From Pyronema omphalodes (taxonomy: Eukaryota > Ascomycota > Pezizomycetes > Pezizales > Pyronemataceae), in NCBI GenBank assembly GCA_024516155.1, contig JAJJXM010000005.1, positions 1,116,001 to 1,180,000 on the forward strand: a stretch of DNA of 64,000 nucleotides, in the 5' to 3' direction. The notes under the pieces were generated by a model. That model was given only the letters and a program-made list of their open reading frames with translations. It did no database searches and was not told where the DNA came from. The position numbers and the translations under genes were made by a program. Below are positions 1-12,769 of the stretch, one piece after another (the stretch's first letter is position 1; the number at the start of each line of letters is the position of its first letter).

Positions 1-18
1 TCATGCTTAATGCATGCC

Positions 19-969
19 TTACTTCATAGTAACAGCAAAATTATTCCTCTGCTGACCCGAATTGACTTCCTCCTTCTTCCATCTTATCTTCTTTTTTGCA
101 GCCTCAACATCATCCAGCCTCCACAAGCCATATATCAGCTTCGGTGACAACTTGCGTTTCACTAATACATAGCCGAGACTCTCCATAATTTCTTTTAACC
201 GTTCCTCTGTAAGATATCTAGAATTCGTGACGCAAGGTGCTGGTAGTACCAAAAACATCGATGGGAAATGTGTCTCAGTTTCTCCCTCCTTTGGAGCTCG
301 TAGGAACTGTGTAGTTCTCCGTAGCATCTCACCCCGAATTGCAGGGTCTGGGACATAATTTAATACCAAGGACAACGATATTATATCGAACTTCTCCTCC
401 TCACTCTGGGGTAATGGTCTCTGCATAAAGTCCTGGGTTTCAATGCTAGGATGCTGACTGTTTAGGTCGATCCTGGTGAGGGTGAACGGTGGCGACTTAG
501 AGATTAAGTTATCAGGGCTGAGAGAACCGACTTCAAGTAATTTCAATGATCCTTTTGTGATTCCGTCGAGAACTTTGTCTTCATTAAACCACTGCATTAG
601 AATCTTGGAAGAGTCACCACCTCGCTGGGATGATTGTCCATTGATCTGATCTGGACGCGTCAGCTCAGCTCAAACGGAACCTAGAGAAGAGCATCATACG
701 CTGGCCACCTGGTATTTCTCCAGGCCACCGCTAGCCTCAATCTCCGCCCGTATCTTTGCTGCAGCCTCATGATCGTTTTTTGAAAGTGCCTGTGCAAGGC
801 GTTTTTGTAGGGTATGATGAGCTCGAATTAAGGTACGGCTGGCTTTGCTTGAGAGTGATGCGGTGGAGGCGGACTTTACTGCTGTCGAACCTGATTGAGT
901 TGGCGGTTTCAAGCGGTGCCTGGAGAGTAGCACTGAACCAGACGCGCGCTTCTTCGGCACTTTTGTCAT
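19..969 (-). CDS. BMT2: 25S rRNA adenine-N1 methyltransferase, Bmt2 family
   Basis: Probable SAM-dependent methyltransferase that modifies one adenine (m1A) of large-subunit rRNA in the nucleolus. Two exons, 969..700 and 645..19, flank a 54-base intron (GTATGA donor, CTGAC branch, CAG acceptor) and give 298 residues, close to the yeast protein (about 315). The N terminus carries the family-typical stretch KVPKKRASGSVLLSR, then SRTLIRAHHTLQKRLAQA and GGLEKYQVAS. The splice joins this to INGQSSQRGGDSSKIL, which leads into the SAM-binding segment LLEVGSLSPDN and the FDIISLSLVLNYVPD motif. I chose the ATG at 969, although the frame stays open upstream to 1194, because family homology begins there. 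The lysine-rich upstream stretch is probably 5' leader. Assignment rests on recalled family sequence; I am confident of it and of the splice. Confidence 0.88.
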
Positions 970-3900
970 GGCCAGCTCGGAGAACGAAGAATGTTGATCG
1001 TCCGGGGACGCTTTGCAAGTCGATGTTGTATCAGTGTCGGTGTCGGTGTCCGGTGTGTCGGAGATATGACGGTCCGGTGATGAGAGTGATTTTTTTTTTT
1101 TGTTCTTCTGCACTTCTCGTGTGCAGTGCGGGCGCGACAACGCTACGGCCCACGCGACAAGAACGAACTTCCCACAAAACACGCTTACCGGCAAGGGAAA
1201 AGAAAGACAACAGCATCGACGATCACAGCCTCCCTAATTGGTTACATTCTCCTCGTCAAGAAACAGAGGTGTCAAGCCACCGTAACGCCTGAATCGCTTA
1301 ACTGACGACAACAACTGCCGAGATGAGGGAGAAATAGAAGGTGTGAAGAGGATGACTGTACGATTATGCAAACTCAATTGCAGCTGAGGATACGAAAATG
1401 ATGCTCACTGCGAGCTGATGAGTGTGCAGTCCAGTCAGACACGAAGAGTGGTCCCAGTTCACATTCCGGACTCTGGATTCGACCCGGCAATTGCTCAACT
1501 TAGCCAACTCCTAAACGACGAGATACCCAGTGAAGCACCATCAGTGTGATGTCCTGGAGGTGGGCTACAAACCAATTCAAATCATGGCAACACTATATCA
1601 GTTTCATCAGCTGTGAAATTCCATCTTTAAGTTTCACCGAAATTTGAACAACCTCTTACTTCTCGCCACCAGAAGGACCGAAGATGTTTTATTTATGAAT
1701 TCTCATACGACGTTAATTCCCTTCGGAGAAGACCGGGCTTCCGATGTAATTGTTTTATATTCCATGTGCAACGGTTTACCTATGCCATGGTGTCGGGCCA
1801 GACCTCGCAGAATGATGCATTCGGAAAGTACAGCAGATGGAAGGAAAAGAAGGTGAGAAGGATCGGGACGTACCGTTTGACAGCACATTCGGCCGTACTT
1901 TTTTCCTACCCGCATCATGTGATGGTTACTCCATGTCTGTTGGTAATTGGATATGCATGACTGTCCACCAAAAGAGAATACCATTGAGAAAAGATCTCTA
2001 TTTGTTACCAAGCACCAAAGCAAACGGCAGATATGCAATCCGCTTGTATACATATGATGTTGTCCATGGGATAGGTACCTTCGGCATGAAGCAGCTTTCC
2101 ACTCGGCTCCTGTTACCCAATGGTTTACGGGATATGTGTCCAGACTCTGTCTAAGCTTGGTTCAACCACGCTGTCAGCGAGGTTGGTGAAATCTTCCATA
2201 AGGGGATATCAGACATTACTTCTGACTGACAGCATCCAAATTTGGAGGATACTACTTTATAGTAATGATGAGATTTTGCCGTACATGGGATGACTATTAT
2301 TCTTGATATGAAATGGTACTCTGTGATGCACCGTGATTGAGTTTTTGTTGACCAAAATATCCTAGACTTGCTGATCAGGGAAACAAATAATTTGTTGCCA
2401 CGAGAATTTGCCTTATCTTTAATTGGGATTTATCCCTGAAACAGCTTTTTCAACTGCCGGAAAGCCTCACTGCAACAATCCACAAGGCTGAGGATCAAAG
2501 CGTAATGTCCATCCACAGGTATGGGTAGTCCGGTTGGCCATTCTTCTTTCCAAGCTGGCCAATTAGCTGGTGAAGGCCACGTGCGATTCAATATTCTGCA
2601 ATTTCCGTGGATCTAACGGATCCCATGCTTTAGATTCGGGATTTCTCAGTTTCTTTCAAGCGACCAATATCTTCTACTCCATCTCGGGGATTCCTTCTAG
2701 CCAGACGATCCACGAGTCATCATGCGGTTGACGAAAATACCTAGCTACATATTTCCTGCATTCTAGCGTCGTGTTTATCAAAGTAGGCAACGTGTATGTT
2801 GCTCTGACCATGTTGATCGCTGTTGACTGCGGAGTAGTTAAAAGCTAGATGGCAGCTGCATGGTCATGGGATTATTGAAACAAACAAAACGTAAACGTCC
2901 CAACAAATTGGCTTCGGTTACTTTGAGTTAGAAACTATAATTTGGAGGAAGTTTTAAGCCCAATGGCTGAGGATGTGGATGAGTTGGGCTTTCTACGTCA
3001 TGCGTGGGTGTTTGTTGATGAGTGAGTGACGTCGGAGGTGATGTTTCAACTCTCACGGTTTCCAACTCGCTACCATCAATAATCAACCAAACCACCAACC
3101 ATTATGAACCATCATAAGGACGTGTCAACCCCCATCCAATTCAGTATTGTCCCTGTCTTCTTTCGGTAAAACACGGCTTCCTACTTGACAGCAGCTGCCG
3201 TCCCGAGCTGTTGGTTTTCGGAATCTTTGCTTATAACTGCCGTTCTCTCGTAGCTCGCTTGAGCACAGATCAGCCAGGGGCATATCCGATGCGTTAGAAC
3301 ATGGCAAGTCACTGACCAACCCAACGACTCCGGGTGCTGATCCCATCTCGCAGTCAGTCAATCACCGTCAGCACGAAGAAATAGATGGCGGCTATTAAAT
3401 GAATGTGAAAACACCAAGCGTCAATGACACTGCCCTGGATTGCGTCACGCTGCATCCACGACCTCAAACGGGCGGGTTGTCAGGCGTTGGGATGGGTCTC
3501 ACAGCGTGTACGACAGACATCTCACAAGAGAACCATGCCGCCGGCAGCACCGAGGGGTTAGAATGCAACAATAGATTCATAGTTACCTTGATTCCCGAGA
3601 GTTTGGCTGTCTGTCGTCCTTTGACATGGAAGGAAAAAACAAAGGCAAATATGCCCCTGCGCCCCCAAAACTGCACGCCCCTCCAAATGCGGGAATAATT
3701 ATTGCACCCTGTACATGCTTTATGAGAGATCCCTTGCGAGTAAACGGAGTAGCCTGCCTGCCTGCCATGCTCGACATACAATTCTTGGGAACCCAAATAA
3801 AACACCAAACTATGCCAAATTTGAGCCACCCCTCCACCCCTCAATACCCCTCCACGAGACATAATATGGTTCCCGAGCCTTGGGTTGACTCTGGGCTAGG

Positions 3901-4066
3901 TTCTATGTCTCGGAGTGTGGGGTTATTCCTGCGCCATAATGTATCTTTTGCTGGCGCCTGACTGCAGTTCGGATGAGAGCGCCTTCATGTCAAACGTCCC
4001 TCCTTATAAATCCCAACTGTCCCCCGCCTTCAACATGGACATACAGGATCAACTCAGGATTAACAG
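970..4066. other. Intergenic, no convincing gene
   Basis: No reading frame here shows a recognisable domain or codon bias like the neighbours. It holds the BMT2 leader with a short GTGTCG-type hexamer repeat (about 1031-1056) and a T11 run near 1090, and the upstream region of the P450. The rest is mixed-composition DNA in which I see nothing. Confidence 0.6.
4004..4010 (+). promoter_or_regulatory. TATA box candidate of the P450 gene
   Basis: TTATAAA lies 57 bases before the ATG at 4067. A short upstream ATG at 4035 opens a 28-codon frame that overlaps the main start in another frame, so the transcript start decides which ATG is used. Confidence 0.45.
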
Positions 4067-6233
4067 ATGTCGACATCTTTGCCATTTCAAACATTTCAGT
4101 CTCTCGTATGGACTGGTCTGATCAACAGTATGGCAGCCATGGCACAGCAACTGTCGGGAAATCTCGCTCAGTCTTCAACAGCGGAACAAGCAGTAGCCCC
4201 AGTGGCTTCATCTCTCCAGATATTTAGTGAGGATCTCAAACTTCAACCATCGCCGTCACTATCTTTTACAATTCGTCCGAGTGTTATGATTGTAGTATTT
4301 TGGGCTTTCATTATGGTAGCCTGTTATATCAAGGACCGCCGACCATATAAGCCAATGTATTTCTATTCTCTAAAAGTCTATTTGTTTTAAAACTAACCAT
4401 TGCAGGCCACCGGGACCTCCAACAAAACCATTTGTTGGCAATAAGTTTGATTTAGGGAACGATAAGCCACCATGGTACAAATTCAAGGATTGGACCGATA
4501 TATACGGGGATCTAATCACAGTATGGGAAGGTAGAAGGCCAACAATTGTTATTGGTGATCCTCAGGTCGCTCATGATCTACTCAATGAGCGTGCTTCAAA
4601 ATATTCTTCTCGACCACGCTTTGTTGTCATGGGTAAGTGATTTCCCTTCTAGTTCACCTTGGTATGGAATTTTTTCACGGATACTTACATTTTCGACAGG
4701 AGAGCTCTATACGAATAACGATTCGCTTGTCACCATGCCCCATGGTCAGAAGTTCAAGAAGATGCGCAAATTATTCAACAAAAACCTCAATGGCAAGGAA
4801 TGTTTGGAAAGCTACCAGCCCATCCAGGATGCCGAGTCAGTTATGTTACTCAAGGATATTCTGGATGGCTCTCTTCCAAACCCAAGTAAGGAGGAATTTG
4901 TTCTAGAGACATCCATTGACCGATTTACCGCATCAATCATGACTTGCATTTCATACGGACGGAGGATCGAAGAACCTAATGATGAACTGATTCTCGAAAT
5001 TCGCGACCGTATGCAATACATGGCAACCTTGAATGTGTACGTATATTAATTCTCCTTCCCAAAAATTATAGTGGCTAACTTTATTCCATTTTTTATTTAG
5101 TCCCGGTAAATATTGGGCAAACACCTGGCCTTTCCTCTCGTCATTACCGGATTTCATTTCTCCTTGGAAGCGAAGAGTAAAAGGAAAGGCCGAGGAAGCA
5201 ACAAAAATGCTCACCAACCTATCCCTAGCAGTCCGTACCCGTATGGAGCTACCCGACCCGCCAGCTTCATTCAATCAAAAGCTCTGGAAAGATAAAGCTG
5301 AAATGGAACTTTCCGAGCGGGAAATCGCATATGCCACTGGATCCCTCTTCGGTGCAGGAGCCGACACCACCGCAGCTACTTTACTAAGTTTCATGCTAGC
5401 TATGGTTTGCTTCCCCGAAGCGGCAAAAAAGGCGCAGGAGGAATTGGATTGTAAGGTTGGAAGAGATAGGATGCCTACTTGGGAGGATATGAGAAAGGTG
5501 ATGGATGAAGAGGAGAAAGATGGAGAGGAGAAATACGGAAAGGAAAAGTCAAAGGCGAAAGACTATCTACCGTATTGTCAAGCACTTATCAAGGAGGTTC
5601 TTCGGTGGCGACCAGTGGCGGTGATGGGAGGTACTCCTCATGCCAGTCTGACGGATGACGTGTACAAAGGTCATTTCATTCCAGCGGGATCGACGATTGT
5701 AGGAAACCTTTGGGCGATTCATCATAATGAAAAGTACTTTAGCAATCCGCACGAGTTTATTCCGGAACGGCATTTAGGGCTCCAGGATGGGGTTGAGAAA
5801 TATCCTGGTAGCGATGGTCACTCTGCTTTTGGATGGGTAAGTACCAATCTCCAAACTTCAAGCTGAAAAGCAAGCAAACCCCCGCCACCCGAGAATATTG
5901 TCTAATTTGGCTGTGTTACAATAGGGAGGTAGAAAGTGTCCCGGTCAAAAATTGGCAGAGAATACCATCTTCATCGCCATAACGAGAATCCTCTGGGCTT
6001 TCAATATCTCCAAGGAGATTGATTCTCATACGGGATTGGAGAAGACATATGACATCAACAAGTACACCATTGGAATCAATGTTCGACCCGAACCTTTCAA
6101 GTGCGTTATCAAGCCACGGTTTGAAGGGGCTGCGGCCATCATTAAGAAAAAATGTACCGATGTAGAGGGTTTCTTACAGAAATACGAACAAATTACCGAA
6201 AACAGCACTAAACACCGTTTCAATGGTGTGTAA
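4067..6233 (+). CDS. Cytochrome P450 monooxygenase
   Basis: Membrane-anchored haem monooxygenase of the microsomal class II fungal type; substrate unknown. Five exons: 4067..4356, 4406..4632, 4700..5036, 5101..5836, 5925..6233, giving 632 residues. Visible features are a hydrophobic anchor at about 73-87, the proline-rich hinge PPGPPTKP (about 98-105), the I-helix AGADTTAAT (about 370-378), K-helix EVLR (E450, R453), and the haem loop FGWGGRKCPGQ with the ligand Cys535, assembled across the last intron. The overall type resembles the CYP64/O-methylsterigmatocystin oxidoreductase-like group. Length exceeds the usual 500-540 because of about 70 residues before the anchor and a Lys/Glu-rich insertion at about 418-439. 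Alternative starts are 4130, 4139 (strong context GCCATGG) and 4286. It is flanked by desert, so context gives no substrate clue. Confidence 0.9.
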
Positions 6234-9200
6234 GGATAAAAACGTTTTCGGATTTGGTCTCTTTCGGTTCCTTTTTTCCGCTTTTCTTTTTTAACGCATA
6301 ATACAATACGGATTTACGATGGGCGGTTAGCGATTTGGGTTTGGTTTTTTTGCACTATGACTGTCTTTTTTTTAACTCTAACGATGCTAAATGGGATCCT
6401 TGTACTTTTATCTACACATGTTTGTTTGTACTTTTTGATATTCCGGAGTAAAGGCGATTTTGTGGGATGGCTGTATCAAGGTTGCTTTTGTTTGCTGTCT
6501 TTTTGGCGCTGGTTGAATTTTTTGAATTTTGTCGCTTTGCTGGTTTTGTTTTGACGCCGAGTGTTGTGGCTTTTTTGGCCCGTTTGTACGTTAGTCGATA
6601 CTATAGCAGCTGCATGCTATGAATGGCTTTTCATGTTAAAGCCTATTACACAATTTTCATCATCTCATCATTACAATTATTCTGTCCTTATATTTACATG
6701 ACCTGTGTTAGATAACTTGGATTAACTGTACCTGGTACATAACCGTCCATGGAAATAAAAGAAAAAAAAAAAACAAGTTCGGGATTCCTGATACCGGAGA
6801 GATTTATCGGTACACTGCAGTTTGCATACGTCTCATTATAGATATGTATGCCGTGGATGTCCGTCTCTGCACTTTTTCTGCAGTTCACCTGCACAAAAGT
6901 GCTGATTGCTGCCATCCCTATCTCCAGTATTCTTTTTATGGTGATAATGGCGCGATACGCTGCTTCTGACGGAAGCATGAACGGTGCAGTTATGGTGGCT
7001 ATCTAGAGGGCCCATTGCTCCTTCCACAAATAAACGAGTTTGTTGTTATTATTTTCATGATACTTTTGGTTATATCCGATTGGTTGCACAATGTTACGTG
7101 ACATTTATGTGAAAACTGTGTACAGATGTACTTATTCTGTACACAAAGCTGCATATTTACGTATTATCCAAACGTTAAATCTGTAAAATATCCCTATGGA
7201 CCCTACACATCTTGCAGACCCCGACAGACCGCTGCAATACCTCCGGGTTGTGCGCTTTATGCGGCCTTCAAACCTCTGTATCTATTGAATTTCCAATTTC
7301 TATGTCATCGGGCTGGTACCAATATGATCTAGGACATTTGCTTCCCTGTATGTCTATAAGGGGGCCGGACTACAATCATGACTAGTCCAGCCGATGGTTG
7401 CAGCCGGTGCACAATGGCTGATGTGTGTTGTAGTCGCGCGCTGTTTAGGGTGAACGGACTTCATGGGCGTCAATTTACCGCGCTCGAGCGCTCTGATCTC
7501 GGGGGCTTTGTGTGACAATGTTCAGATGGACAATCTTTATTCATCAAGGCGGTCGTAATTACAAAACTCATACGACTGACAGACAAGAAGTCTTAACTGA
7601 GCTTCTTCATTGGATACTACCTACGCCACATAATTTGAAAAGAATGGAAAACAAATATAGTGTACCAAGAGATATTGTCCTCCGCCCCTTTTATGACCCG
7701 TGAGCATATACATCTATTCTAGGGCTTCAGTGTCGCTATTCAAATTCCAAATCGGGAATATTCTGCAGAATCGTCAACAAACTAGGCCGGTCAGAACCGC
7801 GTGCTACTTGAAGCCATATCTGCTTTGTCTAGTTCAGCCATAGTCTAGCTTGAGAACGCGGCTATTATGTTATGTAGTACATCCACGGCGGCACACTTAC
7901 TTCCATTGTTCACACATCCGCGCATTGCATGTCTTGGACCTTGTGCATTTCTAGCGATCTTACGGCGCATCGTAGGAATCTCAAGCCTTGAGTGAATCGT
8001 TAGATCAGAGCACAGTTCTAAAAGTGCCGAGTATTTACTTGCATTTCGGTAACACATGGTACGAAAAGGTACTAATGGTAACGCATGGCTACCATTAATT
8101 ATCAATGCATCCTCAAACCGGCCGGCAATAATAGTTCTCAGAAAGTAAAGTGAAGGAAAGCTCATGCTTTGTGTTTGCGGAATTACTAATCGTTTAAGGT
8201 TAAGCTGGGACATCTACTTGACACGGATACTGAAGGTTAGGGCTCGTTTATCACGTCTGATCCAGCATTCGTATTCCAATTGATGCAGTCCCCGCAGTTA
8301 TTACATGCACTGAGAATCCTGGGAATATTACAGGGTAGACAGCTGGCTAAATCTAGCTTTTTGCGGGGACCCTCTGGGGTCCAGTGTAGTTACATACCCA
8401 CCCGAGACATTACGCAGGTTACAGGCGGTAGCAAATGTCCACATGTTTTACATACTGCCTGGGGTTCACTTGAGACGTCTTCAATTCATCTATGAATTAC
8501 TCGGCAACGGCGGTCCGAGTGGTGTCTTGCTTTGAGGATGGTTGTTACGAGAAAACTAGTTGAACAACCCACCACCGAGCCATACGCAGAATGCCTGATC
8601 TTTCCTTTCCTTGCATTTGATAACTATTAGAAATTTTGATACGCATTTTTTCTATGAAATTACAATGCACGGCACTAGAGTAGTTACACTAGCTACGTCA
8701 ATGCAATGATCCGTGTGTGATCAGTTGCCTTTTTGAAACGTACGTACACTTTGTATGTAGTCACTTCTCGGCCTGCTGATTTCCGTCGGTTGCCGCAGTG
8801 TATTTCTTGTATTTCGCATGCACATTCATTAGTTACCAAGAGTCTTTTTGGAAAGCATCCTGCCTTTTGAGTTAAGGGAACGCGGCAATTCAATCATTCT
8901 ACATGGACGGCCCCTTACCATTGATATGGGTACTCCCACCTCCCCACGAAGCAAGGGTTTAGGGAAATGTGCCGAAACCCCTCATCATTGAAACACAGAA
9001 CTTGAGGAATTCCATCACCGGCATTATTAACAGGTAGTCATGAGGTCTGCAAGAACAGATGATATCACTATCTTTTATCAATGTCATGTAACTATGAAAT
9101 TGATTATGGGAATCTCAAATTATTTTACAATCGTTTTATTCATGTTAGTTACCCCTCTTTTCCATTTTCGCTAAATTCCCTGCTTAAACATTCGTAAAGA

Positions 9201-9343
9201 ATTACTATACGATGCAAATGGGTTGACTTCCCGGTATGGTTAATCTACAAATGACATATCCGGCAGTTGAATGGCGGAAGCGAACAGGCCTGGACCATGG
9301 ACGCGGGTACATATTAAGTTGATGGATAATTTATCCCGTATTA

Positions 9344-9361
9344 TTCACCACCGGTGGTGAA
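9344..9361. repeat. 18-bp perfect palindrome
   Basis: TTCACCACCGGTGGTGAA reads the same on both strands. No gene starts nearby; it could be a dimeric transcription-factor site or chance. Confidence 0.5.
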
Positions 9362-10416
9362 GCTCAACCGGTCAGGCGGTTAGAGAATCAGTTATTGAAC
9401 ACATAGGAGCAGGATATCGTCATCCATATCTCTAGGAAAAATATATTGACAGCTATCAAATTATAGTGTGTCTCCGTACTGATTTTACTCAACGTCGGTA
9501 CAAGTTGAGATGGAATACCCCTGTCTTACTCCCGGCAATTGTCGTCCGCGGCTGCTTGAATGTCATCTATCGGCAGTATACATGTTTAGAGTTACAGGAG
9601 TTCCGAGCTATGTAACCACGGGAAAAGTGTTAAGGTCTATGGATAGTGATACGACTATGTATTGATCAAAAGCTACAGTGATACCATAAAGCGGCGGTTC
9701 CTCAAAGTGTATTTTGAGAAGGCGGGGTGCATAACGCAACCAGGACAGGCCTCGAAAAAAATAAAACTAGGGCATGGGTTCTAATCTGCTGCATGTGGGT
9801 ATATGTCAATACAGAAGTTCAAAAAACCTGAAGCCCGACTGAGCTGAGAGTTAAGAGCTGACGATCATCAGGGTGGAGATGCAATGGGCCAGTCCAGGTC
9901 GGGCATAAAGGCCAAGCCCCGGGTAAGAATTTAGCATCATGTCAGATAAACGACAAAGATAATAGTGCGGGTGATAATTGATTACAATTCGTCGATTCAG
10001 TAAGCCGGTGATGAGCCATCCAACGTGGCAACAGTTTTTGTGTAATTCACTTGATCATCTTTCCTCCGTTAATTCCTTTTTCTAAACGTTAGGGCGTTGC
10101 ATCGCTAAGTCGGACGTACTTAACGTACGACATCCATCATAATAACGATCTATCCAGTGGGGGCCATTTACACCGCCTTGTGCAGCTGGGAAGAAGCCTT
10201 ATTGGAGACTTTGTGATTGTGTCTTTAAAGTTTTTTTTAGCGCTGTTTATCCTTTTCAGCCACACGTCAACCCTAACCCAATTTTTTGTAACAACTTTGA
10301 CCAAAAGTATTTTCACCCAGATTTGGCATGGCAATTTTTAGTCATAGGAATTAACCTCTTTTGGGCAGGATAAAAAAAATCATTGGCATACTGCCTTGTG
10401 CCTTAGATGCATCTAG

Positions 10417-10421
<5 letters not shown>

Positions 10422-10463
<42 letters not shown>
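10422..10463 (+). repeat. Poly(A) homopolymer, 42 bases
   Basis: Uninterrupted run of 42 A on the plus strand inside the desert. It might be the tail of a degraded retroposed copy on the plus strand. I see no target duplication or tRNA-like head upstream, so the origin is unknown. Confidence 0.6.
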
Positions 10464-10464
<1 letters not shown>

Positions 10465-12397
10465 AGCTAAATTTGAGGTGGGCATGCATTGGTACTGAAA
10501 AATCACAATTCTGAAGTGGTTTTGTTATCACTGCCACTGATCGGTCAAAGTTTCCCTTCAACAAAGCCTGATGAAGTCATTTTCCTTGAAAACTACCCCC
10601 TGTCTACTCTACTACCGTTGCCACAGCTCAGATACTACTGAGAAATGTGTTTCGCAGCGTTTCCATTAGTGCCACTATTAAGGGTTCACTATGTTTTAGA
10701 TGCTTGTAGATAATAGCAACGACTATTATCATTGTCGGTGAGAACCGTCCTCCAAAGTCCCTAGCAGACATGCAGCAGCGCAGCGCACAATAAGTGGCCG
10801 ATCATATCGATAGTTATATGCTGTAGGAAGTCATAGAACCTAGTGAGTCTTGTGATCAGCGTTGACACTTTGAAAATTACGCAGATTTTCTAGACTTTTA
10901 CGATTACTTAAAAGCAGACCCATGGGTGGGGTCGTAGGTTTGGAGCTTTGGGTCGGCATAGATTTTGCCTTTGTAAACCCTGGTTTATGCCCCGGTAGTT
11001 TAGGACGGAATCTTTGGAACCCACTTTACTAAACTTGGATGATCGATAAGATCATGGATATACGTACGTAAGGCTACACATAAGTGAGTACGTATCCTTC
11101 GTCAGCTAGGTATCTTTGATCCAGAGTGCCGTACATGGGACGGAAGAGTGAATGCACGCGGCTGCTTCGGCAAGTGCGTTAGTAAAATGTCCCGATTTGA
11201 TAGGTTTCAAATAGTATCCACAGTGAAATACCAGTGTTACCTGAATAGTTTCAGCCATAACTTGCTTTTATCCAAGTAACTGAAGCTCGCTATCTTTTCT
11301 ATCATGGTGTCCCAGGTTAACTTCTGTTATAAGGCTATGGACGAGACAGTCGAATACTGAAGTGTATTTATGACTAATCAATCACATTCCCCCGGTGTTC
11401 ACGGGTAATAACAGTTAGGCATTAATTTGTACTCCGGATCTCCGAGTACGAGGGTGCCCTATGTATGTGGCTCTGTTGGTTCGCGTAATATTGTCGATAC
11501 CCTTTCAGTCTGCTTCAGCAGGTTCTGATATTGATCAGAGATACACGATAAGTTGGGATGAAACCATTTCAATAGGTAAACAAGACGAGAGAGTATCTTT
11601 GCGAAACATTCTCTGTCTATCAAGGATTGGGCATGTCTTTCACAGCTTTTAATTTGAGTCAACTCCGCTTTCGAAATTTCCTTTGATTTCCTTCTACTTA
11701 CCCGGTAAGGCATTAAAGCCGAGTTTCAGCTAAAAAAGAACGGCCGAATACTGTAGACTCTAAAGATGTTTTACAAGAAACCTTTTCAAAAAGTGTTTCA
11801 AACCATCCACAGGTCACAAGCCAACGACCGTTTAAAAATGTTTACCGATTGGTCCAAACTGCTGTAGTGCGACAAACGATAAAGGTTACACCTGCAGTCG
11901 TTTATGCATTGGGAATAACTTCTATTTACCGGATAAACAACCATTTTAGCCTATTACATTCTGTACGTTTTGCCTTGTCGAGTGATTTGCGATGCAAGAG
12001 TCGGAAAGGAGAAAAATAACACTTGGTCTTGGATATTATATGTTCTTGATGATGATAATAACAAATCATACTAAGAAACTTAGCCTAGAAATCCTCGCTG
12101 ATGTAATTCAGTATTATGATACAAGATTGGAAACTAGAACAGATGTGGTCATTTTGCCATGCGTCTGCGGGTGACATGCGTTGTGTATTCGCTTACGACA
12201 CGTGTATCCGACAAGAATATGATTTGATAGTATTGCTTTTGTCTGGAAATAAATCTTGCGTAATATCCCGGAGAATGGTGGTACATATAGATGACGGGAT
12301 GAGACGAGTGATGTCGAATGATTCGAGAGTTGGTTGTGTGATTGTCAAGCATGAATTGTCACTCGGATCAAAGTTTGAAGCCGAAATTCTGGATGGC

Positions 12398-12411
12398 TTC
12401 AGTCGCAGCTA
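12398..12411. repeat. Left target-site duplication of the SINE
   Basis: TTCAGTCGCAGCTA matches the copy at 12756-12769 (TTCAGCCGCAACTA) at 12 of 14 positions. Both differences are transitions. Confidence 0.75.
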
Positions 12412-12755
12412 GGGGGCGGCCCCAGTAGTGTGGCGGTATAACTCCCTGCAACTGCGCAAATACAACGGGTTCGAATCCCGTGTCGCTCCCACAGGTATTG
12501 CTTGGTTACCGGGGTTTGTCCTCAGGGAGGTTTACCCGGTGCTCAGGATAAGTGGTCACGCTTTCCTGATCTATGTCTCCTTAGGTATAGACAAGTCTTG
12601 GTGGAATGGTTGGGTTAATGGGTGTAGGAGATTAGGGCGCCTCATTAGGAGGCTTCGGTCTCGAGGACAGGAAAAATAGTTGTACAAGTTGCTTTACCCG
12701 CATAGGCCTTAAAGGCCTCCATCGGACGTATGATTGAAATAAATAAATAAATAAA
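12412..12755 (+). mobile_element. tRNA-derived SINE
   Basis: A 344-bp non-autonomous retroposon. The head carries an RNA polymerase III internal promoter: a box A-like TAGTGTGGCGGT at 12426-12437 (similar to tRNA-Val/Gly/Asp) and a perfect box B, GGTTCGAATCC, at 12468-12478 inside a tRNA-like T arm. No acceptor stem can close, so it is not a working tRNA gene. A tRNA-unrelated body of about 250 bp follows, and the element ends in an (AAAT)n tail at about 12738-12755. A 14-bp imperfect target-site duplication flanks it. SINEs need an LINE reverse transcriptase in trans; none is in the window. Confidence 0.82.
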
Positions 12756-12769
12756 TTCAGCCGCAACTA
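12756..12769. repeat. Right target-site duplication of the SINE
   Basis: TTCAGCCGCAACTA directly follows the AAAT tail and pairs with 12398-12411. Confidence 0.75.

Larger units (their letters stand above)
6234..12411. other. Gene desert
   Basis: About 6.2 kb with only short, unbiased open frames and frequent stops in all frames. It may be old degraded repeat DNA, but I recognise no retrotransposon or transposase domain. Separate entries cover the poly(A) run and the palindrome. Confidence 0.55.

Noticed and set aside
1644..2154. Overlapping 70-105-codon frames left of the P450
   Set aside because: No domain in any frame and no splice pattern linking them.
4067..6233. A secondary-metabolite gene cluster around the P450
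   Set aside because: No polyketide synthase, peptide synthetase or terpene gene is in the window and the nearest genes are housekeeping or desert.
12412..12485. A tRNA gene
   Set aside because: Box A and box B are present but no acceptor stem can form and a SINE body follows; called as SINE head instead.
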